In this document: one piece after another, positions 33,195 through 43,000 of the stretch | Position numbering within the stretch: the first letter of the stretch is position 1 | Layout: every line of letters starts with the position of its first letter | NCBI GenBank assembly: GCA_020833225.1 | Contig: JAJHQS010000009.1 | Location: 1 to 43,024, forward strand | Origin: Desulfurococcaceae archaeon | GTDB taxonomy: Archaea; Thermoproteota; Thermoprotei_A; Sulfolobales; Desulfurococcaceae | Reading direction: 5' to 3' | Length of the DNA stretch: 43,024 nt | Position numbers and translations under genes: made by a program | The notes under the pieces: model-generated | Database searches by the model: none | Seen by the model: only the letters and a program-made list of their open reading frames with translations | What the model was told of the DNA's origin: nothing

Positions 33195-33599
33195 TTATTT
33201 AATAGCTCTCAAGTGAAAAGGATTTGGTAAGAGATCTGAAAGATTTTTAACTATTAGTTCGCCGCTTTTTACACTATACATTACAATAGTGGCTTCGGGA
33301 TTGAATTCAGCTATAACTTGTCTACAGGCTCCACATGGGGGTATGGGATTCTCGGTGTCGGCTATCACGGCTACTACTAATGGTTTCTTACACCCATTGG
33401 TAATCATTGACGCTATAGCTGATCTCTCAGCACATATTGTAAGCCCATAGCTAGAATTCTCCACATTTACGCCTAAATATGTTCTTCCATCATCACACAG
33501 TATTGCTGATGCCACGTGGATGTTACTGTAAGGTGCATAGCTGTTAGGGAGTATAGTTAAAGCCCTCTTAATGAGCTCCCAATATATTTCACTACTCAG
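33195..33599 (-). CDS. cdd: Cytidine deaminase, probable CTG start
   Basis: Zinc enzyme that deaminates cytidine or deoxycytidine in pyrimidine salvage. Metal and catalytic motifs are TICAERSAI (Cys, Glu) and PPCGACRQV (two Cys), plus GVNVENSSYG. The first conventional start, GTG 33515, would cut off the conserved PYSNIHVASA segment. Reading further upstream in frame gives a normal-length 134-aa enzyme (SSEIYWELIKRALTILPNSY before APYSN). The only start in that stretch before a stop is CTG 33599, with GAGGTGA 6 nt upstream. The CTG overlaps the end of ileS by 8 bases, so the two genes are coupled. Confidence 0.88.
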   Translation of the reverse strand: MSSEIYWELIKRALTILPNSYAPYSNIHVASAILCDDGRTYLGVNVENSSYGLTICAERSAIASMITNGCKKPLVVAVIADTENPIPPCGACRQVIAEFNPEATIVMYSVKSGELIVKNLSDLLPNPFHLRAIK

Positions 33600-36500
33600 T
33601 GGGCTTCACCTCTATGATGTATTCTTCGTCATTAATATCCCACTTTTCAACTAGACCTCCAAGTTTACCAGCTTGGCTTAGATCGCTTGATACATTTAGC
33701 TCGATAGATCTCGTTTCATTCATAATGTAATTTCTCTTAGATTCAATTAACTGAACCTTGTCACTTGGAGCTATAATAACTGTCACTATTTTAGCTGTGA
33801 GAGGTAGCTTTAGCATCTTCCTCATGACTTGTACTCTTCTAACAATATCTCTAGCCAAGCCCTCTGCTAGGTCTTCTATAGACATCTTTGTGTCTACAGC
33901 TACAATACCATGCTCGAACTCGCTAACAGTATATTCCTCGAGGTAGTATGGTGTGATCTCTACATCATCTTTTTCAATAGTGACCTCTACGTTGCCAATT
34001 ACACACTTATAGACTCCACTTTTCAATATGCTTCTCGCTACAATATCGCTGTTTTCTTCTAGGTGTCTAATCAGTTCATTTAGTAATCCACGGTATTTAG
34101 GGCCTAGAGACCTGTAAACCGGCTTAACTTTATATCTCTTAATTTCTTCTACTTTACTAGCCTCCACGATCTCTACATACTTTGTATTACAAGCGAATTT
34201 TACGATATCAATTAAGCGTTCAACAGCCCTTGAGATTTCTGGACTACTAGTGTAAATAACAACTCTTCTCACAGGTTGTCGGAGTTTTAAACCATATTTC
34301 ATTCTCGCACTAGCCACAGCACTATAAATTTCACGTATTAGCTCCATATTTTTCTCTAAGATCTCATCTATAAACCTATAATCTGGTTCTGGAAACTCCA
34401 AAAGATGTATACTTGGTTTACCATAATATTCTCTGTAAAGTGCTTGATAAATGTACTCGGTGACAAGTGGTGTAATAGGTGCTAGGAGTCTTAGGACTCT
34501 ATCAAGTACATAGAACAATGTGGCATAGACCGCCATTTTGTCAGCCACGTTTTCCTCGATCCATACGCGTGGTCTAACCAACCTAATATACCAGTGACTT
34601 AAATCCTCAACTATGAATTGTCTAATAAGCCTTACAGCCTCGTGAACTCTATATGACTCCATGTGTTTTAATACTGCTTTAACAAGATTATTCACTCTAC
34701 TCAGTATCCATTTGTCCTCTATGTGAAGTACATCCTCGTATTCTCGTAGACTATGTCTATGTGGATTAAAATCGTCGAGATCCATATATGTCTTAGCGAA
34801 GACTGCTACGTTCCAAAGTACTGAGAGATCACGGCGAGATTCTTCCAGCTCTTTCCAGGAGAACTTAACATCTTCCCACAGTGTATTTGAAAGTAACCAA
34901 AGCCTTAGTGGATCACGACCAGCCTTCTCAATGGCTTCATCAACACCAACGTAGTTACCTAGGCTCTTATGCATTTCTCTGCCTTTTTCATCAAGCATAA
35001 AACCATGTACTAAGACTACTTTATAGGGAGCCTTCTTATATATTATAACTCCTGACCTTAGTAGTGAAAAGAACCATCCCCTGATTTGATCAGGCCCCTC
35101 TACGATAAAGTCTAATATAGCTTCCTCAGTACTCATCTTCTCAGGGTGACCACGGGGAGCATAAAAAGCTACACCACTATCTAACCATACATCTAATACA
35201 TCAGGAACCCTCTGCATCTCTAATCCACACTGTGGGCATTTAAAAGTAATTTTATCTATCCAAGGCTTATGAAGATCTTGAGGAATGTAACCGGCATACT
35301 TCTTTAATTCCTCTTTACTACCTATAACAACTCTATGTCCATTAGGACAAATCCATACTGGTAATGGAGTACCCCAGTAACGTTGTCTCGAAATAACCCA
35401 GTCTTGGAGATTTTCAAGTATATTTCCAAGTCTTGTAAGTGCCCAAGAGGGAATCCAAGTGACTTTAGACACTTCTTCTCGCAGTAGGCTCTTTATCTTA
35501 GTGACTTTAATAACCCACTGTTTAGTAGCACGTAGAATAACGGGTGTTTTACATCTCCAGCAAATAGGATAGCGATGTATAATTGTACCGCTATATATTA
35601 GATAGCCTCTTTCTTCCAGGGCTTGAATAATTTTAACATTGGCGTCTCTCACGTAGAGTCCAGCAATAAATCCTACTTCACTAGTAAATCTTCCCTCCTC
35701 ATCTACTGGCGAGATAACGAGATCATACATACCCATTTTTACAGCTACATCAAAATCTTCAAAGCCATGACCTGGTGCACAGTGAACAAGACCAGTACCT
35801 TCATACATTGTTACATATTCTCTACTAAGTACAATTCTGTGATACTCATCAAGTTTCTCCTGTAGTGGTATAAGATCTCTTAGTGGATGTGTATATGTGT
35901 ACTTAGTGAGCTCTCTGCCGTAAATTTCTCCTATAATACTATATCCTGCTATTCCGCATTCTTTAATAAAAGCTTTAAGCCTCTGCTTAGCGAGAATCCA
36001 CGTTTCACCACGTACGTAGAGTTTAATATAGACCTCATCGGGATGAGCCATTACAAAAACATTCGCCGGTAAAGTCCACGGAGTAGTAGTCCAAATAATT
36101 AAATACGTATTAGGCTCCTCTCTAACAGGGAACTTAACATAGATGCTTGGGTCTTCGAGATCACTGTATTCCACCTCATATTCTGCTAATGTTGTAGAAC
36201 ATCGTGGACACCAATACACGACTCTATATTCTATGTCTAGTAAACCGAGTTCATCAGCTTTTTTAACAAGCCACCAGGCAGCACTAATGTAGTCATTTGT
36301 TATCGTGTAATAGGGGTTCTTCCAGTCCATGAATACTCCAAGTTCTTTAAACCACTTGGTCATGGCATTAGCATTTAAGAGTGCAAATTTTCTGCATTGC
36401 TCAATAAAATTCTCAACTCCGATTTTCTCTTCAATTTCCTTCTTAGACTTAACACCAAGTAGTTGTTCCACTTTAACTTCTATTGGTAAGCCGTGACAAT

Positions 36501-36777
36501 CATAACCAGGTCTATCGTAGACATTATATCCCCTCATTCTCCAATATCTTAATATAGAGTCCTTCAGTACTTTGTTTAATGCAGTGCCAATGTGGGGTAT
36601 GTCGCTTGAGGGGTATGGAGGACCATCAATAAACTTGAATACTGCTTGTTTTTTAAGAGCTTCGTTTTTCACGAGATCATATATTTTATTCTCTTCCCAA
36701 TAGTCTAAGACGCGTTTTTCAACAAAGTGTTGGTTATATGGCCCTTCAAGCTTCCACGTCACGTCTCTATACACCAA
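33592..36777 (-). CDS. ileS: Isoleucyl-tRNA synthetase
   Basis: A 1061-aa class Ia synthetase. The HIGH-type motif is PHIGTALN near residue 61, the CP1 editing domain shows WTTTPWTLPANVF, and the GWFFSLLRSG helix precedes the KMSKS loop, which here reads EMHKS (GREMHKSLGN). The C-terminal anticodon-binding region is long, as in archaeal enzymes. The start is uncertain between TTG 36777 and GTG 36774, both close to AGGAG. Zinc-type cysteine pairs are at YWCPRC and KCPQC. It charges tRNA-Ile. The cytidine deaminase gene follows with an 8-base overlap. Confidence 0.96.
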   Translation of the reverse strand: MVYRDVTWKLEGPYNQHFVEKRVLDYWEENKIYDLVKNEALKKQAVFKFIDGPPYPSSDIPHIGTALNKVLKDSILRYWRMRGYNVYDRPGYDCHGLPIEVKVEQLLGVKSKKEIEEKIGVENFIEQCRKFALLNANAMTKWFKELGVFMDWKNPYYTITNDYISAAWWLVKKADELGLLDIEYRVVYWCPRCSTTLAEYEVEYSDLEDPSIYVKFPVREEPNTYLIIWTTTPWTLPANVFVMAHPDEVYIKLYVRGETWILAKQRLKAFIKECGIAGYSIIGEIYGRELTKYTYTHPLRDLIPLQEKLDEYHRIVLSREYVTMYEGTGLVHCAPGHGFEDFDVAVKMGMYDLVISPVDEEGRFTSEVGFIAGLYVRDANVKIIQALEERGYLIYSGTIIHRYPICWRCKTPVILRATKQWVIKVTKIKSLLREEVSKVTWIPSWALTRLGNILENLQDWVISRQRYWGTPLPVWICPNGHRVVIGSKEELKKYAGYIPQDLHKPWIDKITFKCPQCGLEMQRVPDVLDVWLDSGVAFYAPRGHPEKMSTEEAILDFIVEGPDQIRGWFFSLLRSGVIIYKKAPYKVVLVHGFMLDEKGREMHKSLGNYVGVDEAIEKAGRDPLRLWLLSNTLWEDVKFSWKELEESRRDLSVLWNVAVFAKTYMDLDDFNPHRHSLREYEDVLHIEDKWILSRVNNLVKAVLKHMESYRVHEAVRLIRQFIVEDLSHWYIRLVRPRVWIEENVADKMAVYATLFYVLDRVLRLLAPITPLVTEYIYQALYREYYGKPSIHLLEFPEPDYRFIDEILEKNMELIREIYSAVASARMKYGLKLRQPVRRVVIYTSSPEISRAVERLIDIVKFACNTKYVEIVEASKVEEIKRYKVKPVYRSLGPKYRGLLNELIRHLEENSDIVARSILKSGVYKCVIGNVEVTIEKDDVEITPYYLEEYTVSEFEHGIVAVDTKMSIEDLAEGLARDIVRRVQVMRKMLKLPLTAKIVTVIIAPSDKVQLIESKRNYIMNETRSIELNVSSDLSQAGKLGGLVEKWDINDEEYIIEVKPTE

Positions 36778-36863
36778 CTCCTATTAGGTCAATAATCTAG
36801 TTTCTAGATTTAATAATAGCATAAATATTTGTGAGTTATTTAAACTTAATGTAAGTATTTAAA

Positions 36864-37628
36864 CTAAAACAACATTATAAGTTTTATTAGCGAGTATGTT
36901 AGTACAGCGAGGAGAATTAAAGCTCCTGACATTAATATTAAGAAACCTATTTTGTTAAGCTTGTAGAGAACTCTAACATATGAGAGTATTACTCGCACGC
37001 TTAGTTTAGATTTTCCTGAAACTCTTTGTCTAAATACATATGGTTCTTCGCAGACTCGGTGTGGTTTTAAATAACCGAGTATTTCTACAAGGACTTTATA
37101 CCCCTTAGGCTCTATGGGCCTCCATGCTGACAACACTTCTCTCTTTGCAGCGAAGAATCCACTAATAGGATCTCTAACACCTCTACAGCTTTTAATGAGA
37201 ATTCTCGTAAGCATAGTGGCTCCGAAAGATATGAGGGATCTAAGTAATCCAAAGCCTTGAACACCGCCACCTCTGATGTATCTTGAGGCAATAACAATGT
37301 CACACTCATTTACACGTTTAACTAGTTTTGGAATAAGTGATGGGGGATGTTGTAAGTCTGCATCCATGACAACTACTATATTACCCTCTGAGGCTCTTAA
37401 CCCATCGTAGATGGCTGAGGATAAGCCCATTTTAAAAGGCCGCTTTACAACTTTAACAGGGTATTTGGTTGAAAACGCTTCAGCCACTTTTGCAGTGTTA
37501 TCGGGGCTATTATCGTCTACAACTATAATTTCGTAGTTAAGTCCTCTTACATAGTTATCTATTAGTGGAATAAGTTTTTCTATATTTTCTCTTTCATTAT
37601 ATGTGGGAATTATAATAGATATTTTCAC
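36864..37628 (-). CDS. Family 2 glycosyltransferase, dolichyl-phosphate mannose synthase-like
   Basis: A 254-aa GT2 enzyme. Nucleotide-sugar motifs are IIIPTYNERENI, IIVVDDNSPDNT, VVMDADLQHPPSLIP (the DAD metal site) and YRGV-like RGVRDPISGFFAAKR; the order matches DPM1. A C-terminal membrane helix (LILMSGALILLAVLTY) replaces the larger membrane module of some homologues. It probably moves mannose or glucose onto dolichyl phosphate for surface-protein glycosylation. GTG start 11 bases after lysS on the same strand, so the two are likely cotranscribed although their roles differ. Confidence 0.88.
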   Translation of the reverse strand: MKISIIIPTYNERENIEKLIPLIDNYVRGLNYEIIVVDDNSPDNTAKVAEAFSTKYPVKVVKRPFKMGLSSAIYDGLRASEGNIVVVMDADLQHPPSLIPKLVKRVNECDIVIASRYIRGGGVQGFGLLRSLISFGATMLTRILIKSCRGVRDPISGFFAAKREVLSAWRPIEPKGYKVLVEILGYLKPHRVCEEPYVFRQRVSGKSKLSVRVILSYVRVLYKLNKIGFLILMSGALILLAVLTYSLIKLIMLF

Positions 37629-37639
37629 AAAGTTTGACC

Positions 37640-39277
37640 CTAAATATGCGTCTTAGTTGCTAGCAATATGTACTTTAAACTAAGTTCTCTGCCTAGTAGA
37701 GCTAGTAGAGGTGCAGCTCTAGGACCACTATCTTTTCCACTTAGTAACCTATAGAAATATGTGTAAAAGGATTTAACAAGATCTTCTCCTAGTCTTGATG
37801 TTACAGCTATGAAAGCATCTTTAATTTTCTCCTCACTCCATAAATCAAGTGTTTGAAAGCGTTCATATAGTTCTTTAAATATATCAGCAATACTGCTAGG
37901 TATTGTAGATGCAACTTTCTCAGCTTCACTGATTGGAAGTAATTTTACTCTCATATCGCTAGGTCCATATTTTTCAACCCATACATGTGCTTTTTGCATT
38001 ATTTCAAGTATTCTTTTTAATCCATATTCTGTAGGCTTTTCACTAATGTGTCCACTTGTTTTAAGTCTCGTTAATCCCTCAGTAGCCCATTTCTCACATG
38101 GTATAATTTGTGCGAGTATTGCTAAGTGTAAGTAAGGTACCTGTTCTGGCATTTCACGTGGTGGTAAACCACGCGGATAACTGAGCTCATAGCTTCTGCT
38201 TAACAAGACTTCCTCTTCTTCGCTCACAGCTTTTTCAACTCCATAATAAATTCTCTCAGCTTTATAGTAGATGTTGTAATAATGTGGTACTTCATGAAGA
38301 CCCACAGCAAACTTTTTCATGGGGGGAGTTTTGAGAACTATAAATCTAAATACATGGGGGTGTGCCACTTCAAGCCATTCTCTCGGTGTGAAACCTAAGA
38401 AGTCACTACTACCCATGTCTGCTAATTTTCCATCTGGTGTTTTCCACTCAACCCACTCGTAGGGTATGCCTTCCGGTGGTTGCATGTTAAATACGTTTAC
38501 AGCTAGGTCTACACAGCTATCTCTACTACCACCTGGCATGGCGTGATCTTTGCCGTAAGCTTCAAAGTCTACACCCAGGGACCACCAAACACCAACCCAC
38601 TCTATTCTCCACATTAATTTACCGTTTTCAATAGACGAGACCCCTCTATGTCCACAACCACTACACACGTACTCTACGTGTTCTTCATCAACGATCCTTG
38701 TGGAGCTAGTAGTATCTATTCTACCACACTTCTCACAGATAGGTTCAAAAGGGATCCAGCCTTCTTTATATTGCTTACGTCCTCTATACTTATTTATTAC
38801 CATTCTCACTTTCTCTCTATTTTCAAATACTAGCTTAGTAAACTCTTTAAGCTTATTCTTGTAAAGTTCTGTAGTAGTTACAACTTCGATCTCGCCATCT
38901 GTAAATTCCCCAATAAAGGGTCCAAAGTCTTTCCAGTAGTGTTCAACCCAGTTAGAATGGCAGCCCTCAGGATCTGGTACTCTTATTAATGGCCAGCCAG
39001 CATATTTTACACCATTTTCTTTAAACCTCTTAACTTGTGCTTCTTTTGCTTTCCATGAGTCTTGGGTGTATAATGTAAGATACTGTTTCACTACTAAACC
39101 TCTACTTTGGAGTAGTTTTCTGAGAACTTCTGGTATAATTATTTCTCCCCTAAGTCTCCCTACATGTTGTAGTCCAGAAACAGAGAGTCCACTATTAAAT
39201 ACAATTATGCTTTTACCTCTCTTCTTAAGACTTTCATAGAGCTTATCAGCTAACTCGTCAATCCAATGTCTTGGCAC
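37640..39277 (-). CDS. lysS: Lysyl-tRNA synthetase, class I
   Basis: A 545-aa class I LysRS, a form mainly found in archaea. The HIGH-type motif is HVGRLRGE near residue 41, and two cysteine pairs (CEKCGR, CSGCGH) suggest a zinc site. The loop equivalent to KMSKS reads LADMGSSDFLG, missing the usual lysines of KMSSSKGN; the flanking sequence (EWKTPDGK before, REWLEVAHPHVFRF after) is normal, so this is not an alignment slip I can see. GTG 39277 is chosen because AAGGGTG lies 6 nt upstream; a GTG three codons earlier is possible. It charges tRNA-Lys. Confidence 0.95.
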   Translation of the reverse strand: MPRHWIDELADKLYESLKKRGKSIIVFNSGLSVSGLQHVGRLRGEIIIPEVLRKLLQSRGLVVKQYLTLYTQDSWKAKEAQVKRFKENGVKYAGWPLIRVPDPEGCHSNWVEHYWKDFGPFIGEFTDGEIEVVTTTELYKNKLKEFTKLVFENREKVRMVINKYRGRKQYKEGWIPFEPICEKCGRIDTTSSTRIVDEEHVEYVCSGCGHRGVSSIENGKLMWRIEWVGVWWSLGVDFEAYGKDHAMPGGSRDSCVDLAVNVFNMQPPEGIPYEWVEWKTPDGKLADMGSSDFLGFTPREWLEVAHPHVFRFIVLKTPPMKKFAVGLHEVPHYYNIYYKAERIYYGVEKAVSEEEEVLLSRSYELSYPRGLPPREMPEQVPYLHLAILAQIIPCEKWATEGLTRLKTSGHISEKPTEYGLKRILEIMQKAHVWVEKYGPSDMRVKLLPISEAEKVASTIPSSIADIFKELYERFQTLDLWSEEKIKDAFIAVTSRLGEDLVKSFYTYFYRLLSGKDSGPRAAPLLALLGRELSLKYILLATKTHI

Positions 39278-39379
39278 ATAGGGCACCCTTAACGCGTCAA
39301 CTATATTACTACTATGTTTGAAATAGTTTTAAGTAGTTTAATGTAGATTAAGTAGAGCAGTTTGTAGGGGGTGTTTCGA

Positions 39380-42298
39380 ATGTTTCAGAGTAGAGATGAG
39401 TTTCTGAGGTGGCTTAGAAGTATAGAGAAGAAGTGGCAGAGTAAATGGAGAGAGGCACATCTATTTGAAGCTAATCTTAAGCCAGGAGCTCCAAAATTCT
39501 ATATTACAGTTCCATACCCCTATGCTAATGGCCCGCTTCACATTGGTCACGGAAGAACATATACAATTGGCGATATAGTGGCAAGGTATAAGAGACTAAG
39601 AGGATTTAATGTACTTTACCCCATGGCTTTTCATATTACCGGGACACCTATAATGGCATTTTCTGAGATGATTAGTAGAGGTGATCAAAAGACGATATCT
39701 ATGTATAGAGAGTATATAAAACTATATGTAGAAGACGAGTACAAAGTTGAGGAAATTCTCGAGTCTTTTAAAAACCCTCTAAATCTGGCAGTATTTTTCG
39801 CAGAAAGAATCCAGAGAGACTTTGAAGAACTCGGGTATAGTATTGACTGGAGGAGGAAATTCCACACTGGTGAACCAATATATCATAACTTCGTAACATG
39901 GCAATTTTACAAATTAATGGATAAAGGCCTCATAACCAGGGGAGAACACATTGTAACATACTGCCTATTACATCAACAACCTGAAGGTGAAGACGACATT
40001 TTAGATGCAGATGTAAATCCAGTTGAAATAGTAGAATTCACAGCTGTTAAATTTAAGCTCGAGGATTCTGATGTATACCTGCTTGCAGGAACTTTAAGGC
40101 CAGAAACTCTCCTAGGTGCTGTAAATATGTGGATTAACCCGCAGGTTGAGTATGTTGTGTTCAAGTGGCGTGGAGATAAATACATAGTGTCTAACGAGGC
40201 GTTCTTAAAGCTGAAATATCAATATCCAGAAGAAGAATTCATAGTTATTAAGACTATTAGTGGGAGAGAGCTTTTAGGTAAATATGCTCTATCGCCGCTA
40301 AATCAAAAGCGCCTATTAATCTTGCCAGCGCAATTTGTTGATCCAGATAATGCCACCGGTATAGTGTACTCCGAGCCAAGTGATGCGCCTTATGATTATG
40401 TGGCCTTAGTGGAGTTAAAGAGAAATCCAGACTTGCTTAAAGAATATGGTATAGATCCATCGCAGGTGACGAGTATTGAGCCAGTGAAAATTATCGATAT
40501 ACCGGGTATTAAGGGTCATCATGCTGAGGAAGTTGTTAAAAATGCAGGCATTGAGAGTCAGAATGATCCTAGATTAGAAGAGATAACGAGTGAGGTTTAT
40601 AAAGAGCAATTCTATAAGGGCATTATTAGAGTAGATGATCCTGAATTTAATGGTCTATCAGTTAGAGATGCGAGAGAGAAAATGAAGAATAAGCTCTATA
40701 TGCAGGGATACGCCATACCCTTCTACGAGCTTAATAGAAAGGCTTGGTGTAGGGCTAAGGGGAAGATAATAGTTGCAAAGATCTCGGGTCAGTGGTTTAT
40801 AAATTATAATTTAGAATGGCTTAAGAGTAAAGCGAGAGAAATTATCCTCAGTAATAAGCTTATAGTAATTCCATCAAAATATACAAAACAGTTCTTAGAT
40901 GTATTAGACTGGCTCGATAAAAGGCCTTGTGCTAGAAAACGTGGTATAGGTACGAAGTTACCTTGGGATTCAGAATGGATTATTGAGAGTCTCAGCGATT
41001 CAACAATATATATGGCGTTCTATACTATAGCACACATTATAAGAGAGAAGGGTATTCAGCCTAATATGCTAATACCAGAAGTATTTGACTATGTCTTCCT
41101 TGGTCAAGGCGACGTGAGTGATGTTTCAACTAAGAGTGGTATACCTGTGAGTGTTCTCGAAGAGATGAGAAGAGAGTTTATGTATTGGTATCCTGTTGAT
41201 CAGAGACACACTGGCATACCACATATATCAAATCACCTTACCTTCTATATACTACATCACATAGCACTATTTCCAATGGAACAGTGGCCGCGAATAATAT
41301 CTCTTAATGAAACTGTTATTAGAGAAGGAGCTAAAATGTCAAAGAGTAAGGGTAATGTTATACCATTAAGACATGTAACTACAATGTATTCAGCAGATCT
41401 CTTTAGGCTCTACATAGCGTGGGCAGCTGAGCTAGACAGCGTTCTCGACTGGCGTGAAGCAGAAGTTTTACGAGTACTTGATAATATTATGAGGTTTACT
41501 AATATAACTAAACAAGCGGTGGAAACGGCGTGTGAAGAACGCGGATATGACATATTTACTAGGTGGTTCATGAGTAAGTTTAATGAAATAATTGAAAAAG
41601 CTACTGTTATGTTAGAGAACATGGAAATAAGAAAATATATACAATACGTCTTCTTTGATGTGTTAACGCTAGTAGATAAGTATAGAGAACTAAAAGGACT
41701 AGACTATATTTGTGGCGTGAAGGAAATACTTAGAGAGTGGATTACATTATTAAACCCAGTAATACCACATTTAACCGAAGAAATTAATAGTTGGCTAGGT
41801 AGTAGTGAATTTCTCTCTGTCTCGTCATGGCCTGAGGTGAAGAAACCTATAGAAGAAGACTTAGTTATCTTAGTTGATAATATTGATAAAGTGATCTCCG
41901 ACATCAGAGAGATCATAGCACTACTAAAGAAACCTGTCAACACCGTATACATCATTATTGCACCCGAATGGAAGCGCGAAATAGCCAGGCTAGTACTAAG
42001 TGGAGTGCAGTTAAAAATGATAATTGAGGCCATGAAAACTAAGTTCGGATTAAAAGGCCGTGAAATAGAAATAGTTGATGCATTTAACACTTATAAGAAA
42101 ATGGATAAAGCTGATTTAGAGAGAATAGCTAAGACTACGAGTAAGCGTGAGTATGAAGTGATGTTAGCTGTTACTAACTATTTACAGCGCAAATTAGGTG
42201 TTAATATCTCAATAATATGGGAGGAAGAAGCAAGACACAGGAGTATACCTCGAGCTGAGCGAGCTCTTCCACTTAAACCAGCACTATATATAGAGTAA
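39380..42298 (+). CDS. leuS: Leucyl-tRNA synthetase, archaeal type
   Basis: A 972-aa class Ia synthetase with intact signatures: HIGH motif [14 protein letters not shown], the CP1 editing domain ([18 protein letters not shown]), and KMSKS in [16 protein letters not shown]. Archaeal-type order and length. ATG 39380 is chosen because GGGGGTG lies 6 nt upstream; a GTG three codons earlier overlaps that site. Divergent from lysS with about 100 bases between starts. It charges tRNA-Leu. Confidence 0.97.
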   Translation: MFQSRDEFLRWLRSIEKKWQSKWREAHLFEANLKPGAPKFYITVPYPYANGPLHIGHGRTYTIGDIVARYKRLRGFNVLYPMAFHITGTPIMAFSEMISRGDQKTISMYREYIKLYVEDEYKVEEILESFKNPLNLAVFFAERIQRDFEELGYSIDWRRKFHTGEPIYHNFVTWQFYKLMDKGLITRGEHIVTYCLLHQQPEGEDDILDADVNPVEIVEFTAVKFKLEDSDVYLLAGTLRPETLLGAVNMWINPQVEYVVFKWRGDKYIVSNEAFLKLKYQYPEEEFIVIKTISGRELLGKYALSPLNQKRLLILPAQFVDPDNATGIVYSEPSDAPYDYVALVELKRNPDLLKEYGIDPSQVTSIEPVKIIDIPGIKGHHAEEVVKNAGIESQNDPRLEEITSEVYKEQFYKGIIRVDDPEFNGLSVRDAREKMKNKLYMQGYAIPFYELNRKAWCRAKGKIIVAKISGQWFINYNLEWLKSKAREIILSNKLIVIPSKYTKQFLDVLDWLDKRPCARKRGIGTKLPWDSEWIIESLSDSTIYMAFYTIAHIIREKGIQPNMLIPEVFDYVFLGQGDVSDVSTKSGIPVSVLEEMRREFMYWYPVDQRHTGIPHISNHLTFYILHHIALFPMEQWPRIISLNETVIREGAKMSKSKGNVIPLRHVTTMYSADLFRLYIAWAAELDSVLDWREAEVLRVLDNIMRFTNITKQAVETACEERGYDIFTRWFMSKFNEIIEKATVMLENMEIRKYIQYVFFDVLTLVDKYRELKGLDYICGVKEILREWITLLNPVIPHLTEEINSWLGSSEFLSVSSWPEVKKPIEEDLVILVDNIDKVISDIREIIALLKKPVNTVYIIIAPEWKREIARLVLSGVQLKMIIEAMKTKFGLKGREIEIVDAFNTYKKMDKADLERIAKTTSKREYEVMLAVTNYLQRKLGVNISIIWEEEARHRSIPRAERALPLKPALYIE

Positions 42299-42404
42299 GC
42301 AGTACCTAAAGCAATTATAAATGTTCAAAACATTACTAAAAAGTTGTGAATAACACTGTGAAGACTCAGCTGAATCAGCAGAGAGTAGTCAATTACCCTT
42401 CTTA

Positions 42405-42502
42405 CACTAGAGAGGCGAGAACTCCTCCTAGTGCTAGTAGGTTAAGGAGTAATATTTCTCTTTTGAGAATTCAATCTGAGTTAGGTCTTGAGACTATTAC
42501 TC
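42405..42502 (+). other. Hairpin-rich stretch after leuS
   Basis: Nested inverted repeats: CACTAG-A-GAGG pairs with CCTC-CTAGTG (42405-42433, 10 bp with one bulge, 8-nt loop); GAGTAATA (42447-42454) pairs with TATTACTC (42495-42502); inside this, TTCTC-TTTT-GAGAA forms a small hairpin (42456-42469). Together they suggest folded RNA, either the leuS 3' end or a separate small RNA. No coding frame or known RNA family recognised. The rest of the 42299-42640 gap holds nothing I can name. Confidence 0.4.
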
Positions 42503-42598
42503 TCAATCTTCAGACTTAAGGTTTAAATATACCTCTAATCATCGCCGAGGACTCAACGATGTTAATGCATATTACTGTGAAACGCTTTATTATACAAG

Positions 42599-42606
42599 CT
42601 TATAAG
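42599..42606 (+). promoter_or_regulatory. TATA box upstream of the marC region
   Basis: CTTATAAG predicts a start near 42628. This is about 140 bases before marC but only about 17 before the possible 45-aa frame, so the small frame, if real, would be the first gene of this transcript. Confidence 0.5.
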
Positions 42607-42644
42607 TATTTCAACCCCTATCCTAAAAGGCGCGGCTTTCAGTT

Positions 42645-42782
42645 ATGAAATTCTCGTTTAATTGGGAATTTTTGAGAGTTCAACATCGCACTACACTACG
42701 CTATTTTAAACAGCCACGTATTAATAAAGAGGAGTTTGTAAGTAAGCTTTTAAGAGGTGAGTGTGCTTGTTTGTTGAAATAG
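42645..42782 (+). CDS. Possible 45-aa protein upstream of marC
   Basis: Short basic frame (MKFSFNWEFLRVQHRTTLRY at its start) placed right behind a TATA box and overlapping the start of marC by 16 bases, which would couple the two. AAAAGG lies 12 nt before the ATG, a weak site. Not recognised; it could also be an untranslated leader. Confidence 0.3.
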   Translation: MKFSFNWEFLRVQHRTTLRYFKQPRINKEEFVSKLLRGECACLLK

Positions 42783-43000
42783 TCATGACTTTTATAATGT
42801 ATTTTGTGCAGCTACTTGCAATAATGAATCCTTTTTCTGTAATACCGGTATTTCTCACCCTCACGCAGGATCTATGTTCTAGTGATGTGAAAAGCATTTT
42901 ACGTAAAGCGACGATTGCTAGTTTAACAATAGTAATAGCATTTACACTCCTTGGCAGATATATTCTCGAGGTTTTTAATATCTCAATAGCGAGCCTGTGA
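42767..43000 (+). pseudogene. MarC-family membrane protein, 5' part, apparently frameshifted
   Basis: Codes the N-terminal two membrane segments of a MarC/UPF0056-type protein: FVQLLAIMNPFSVIPVFLTL (the NPxSxIPxFL hallmark), then RKATIASLTIVIAFTLLGRYIL. TTG 42767 is chosen because AGGTGA lies 6 nt upstream. A TGA at 42998-43000 ends the frame after ISIASL, well short of the usual 200 aa. From 43000 a different frame is open to the window edge and reads SDLKITVI, which could be the continuation, so a one- or two-base change near 42998 is likely. With only 24 further bases visible, this cannot be settled. Confidence 0.6.

Noticed and set aside
41704-42090. 128-codon frame opposite leuS
   Set aside because: Antisense shadow of a complete synthetase gene.
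42368-42380. GCTGAATCAGC palindrome after leuS as an operator
   Set aside because: Single 11-base near-palindrome in an AT-rich gap, without a promoter next to it.
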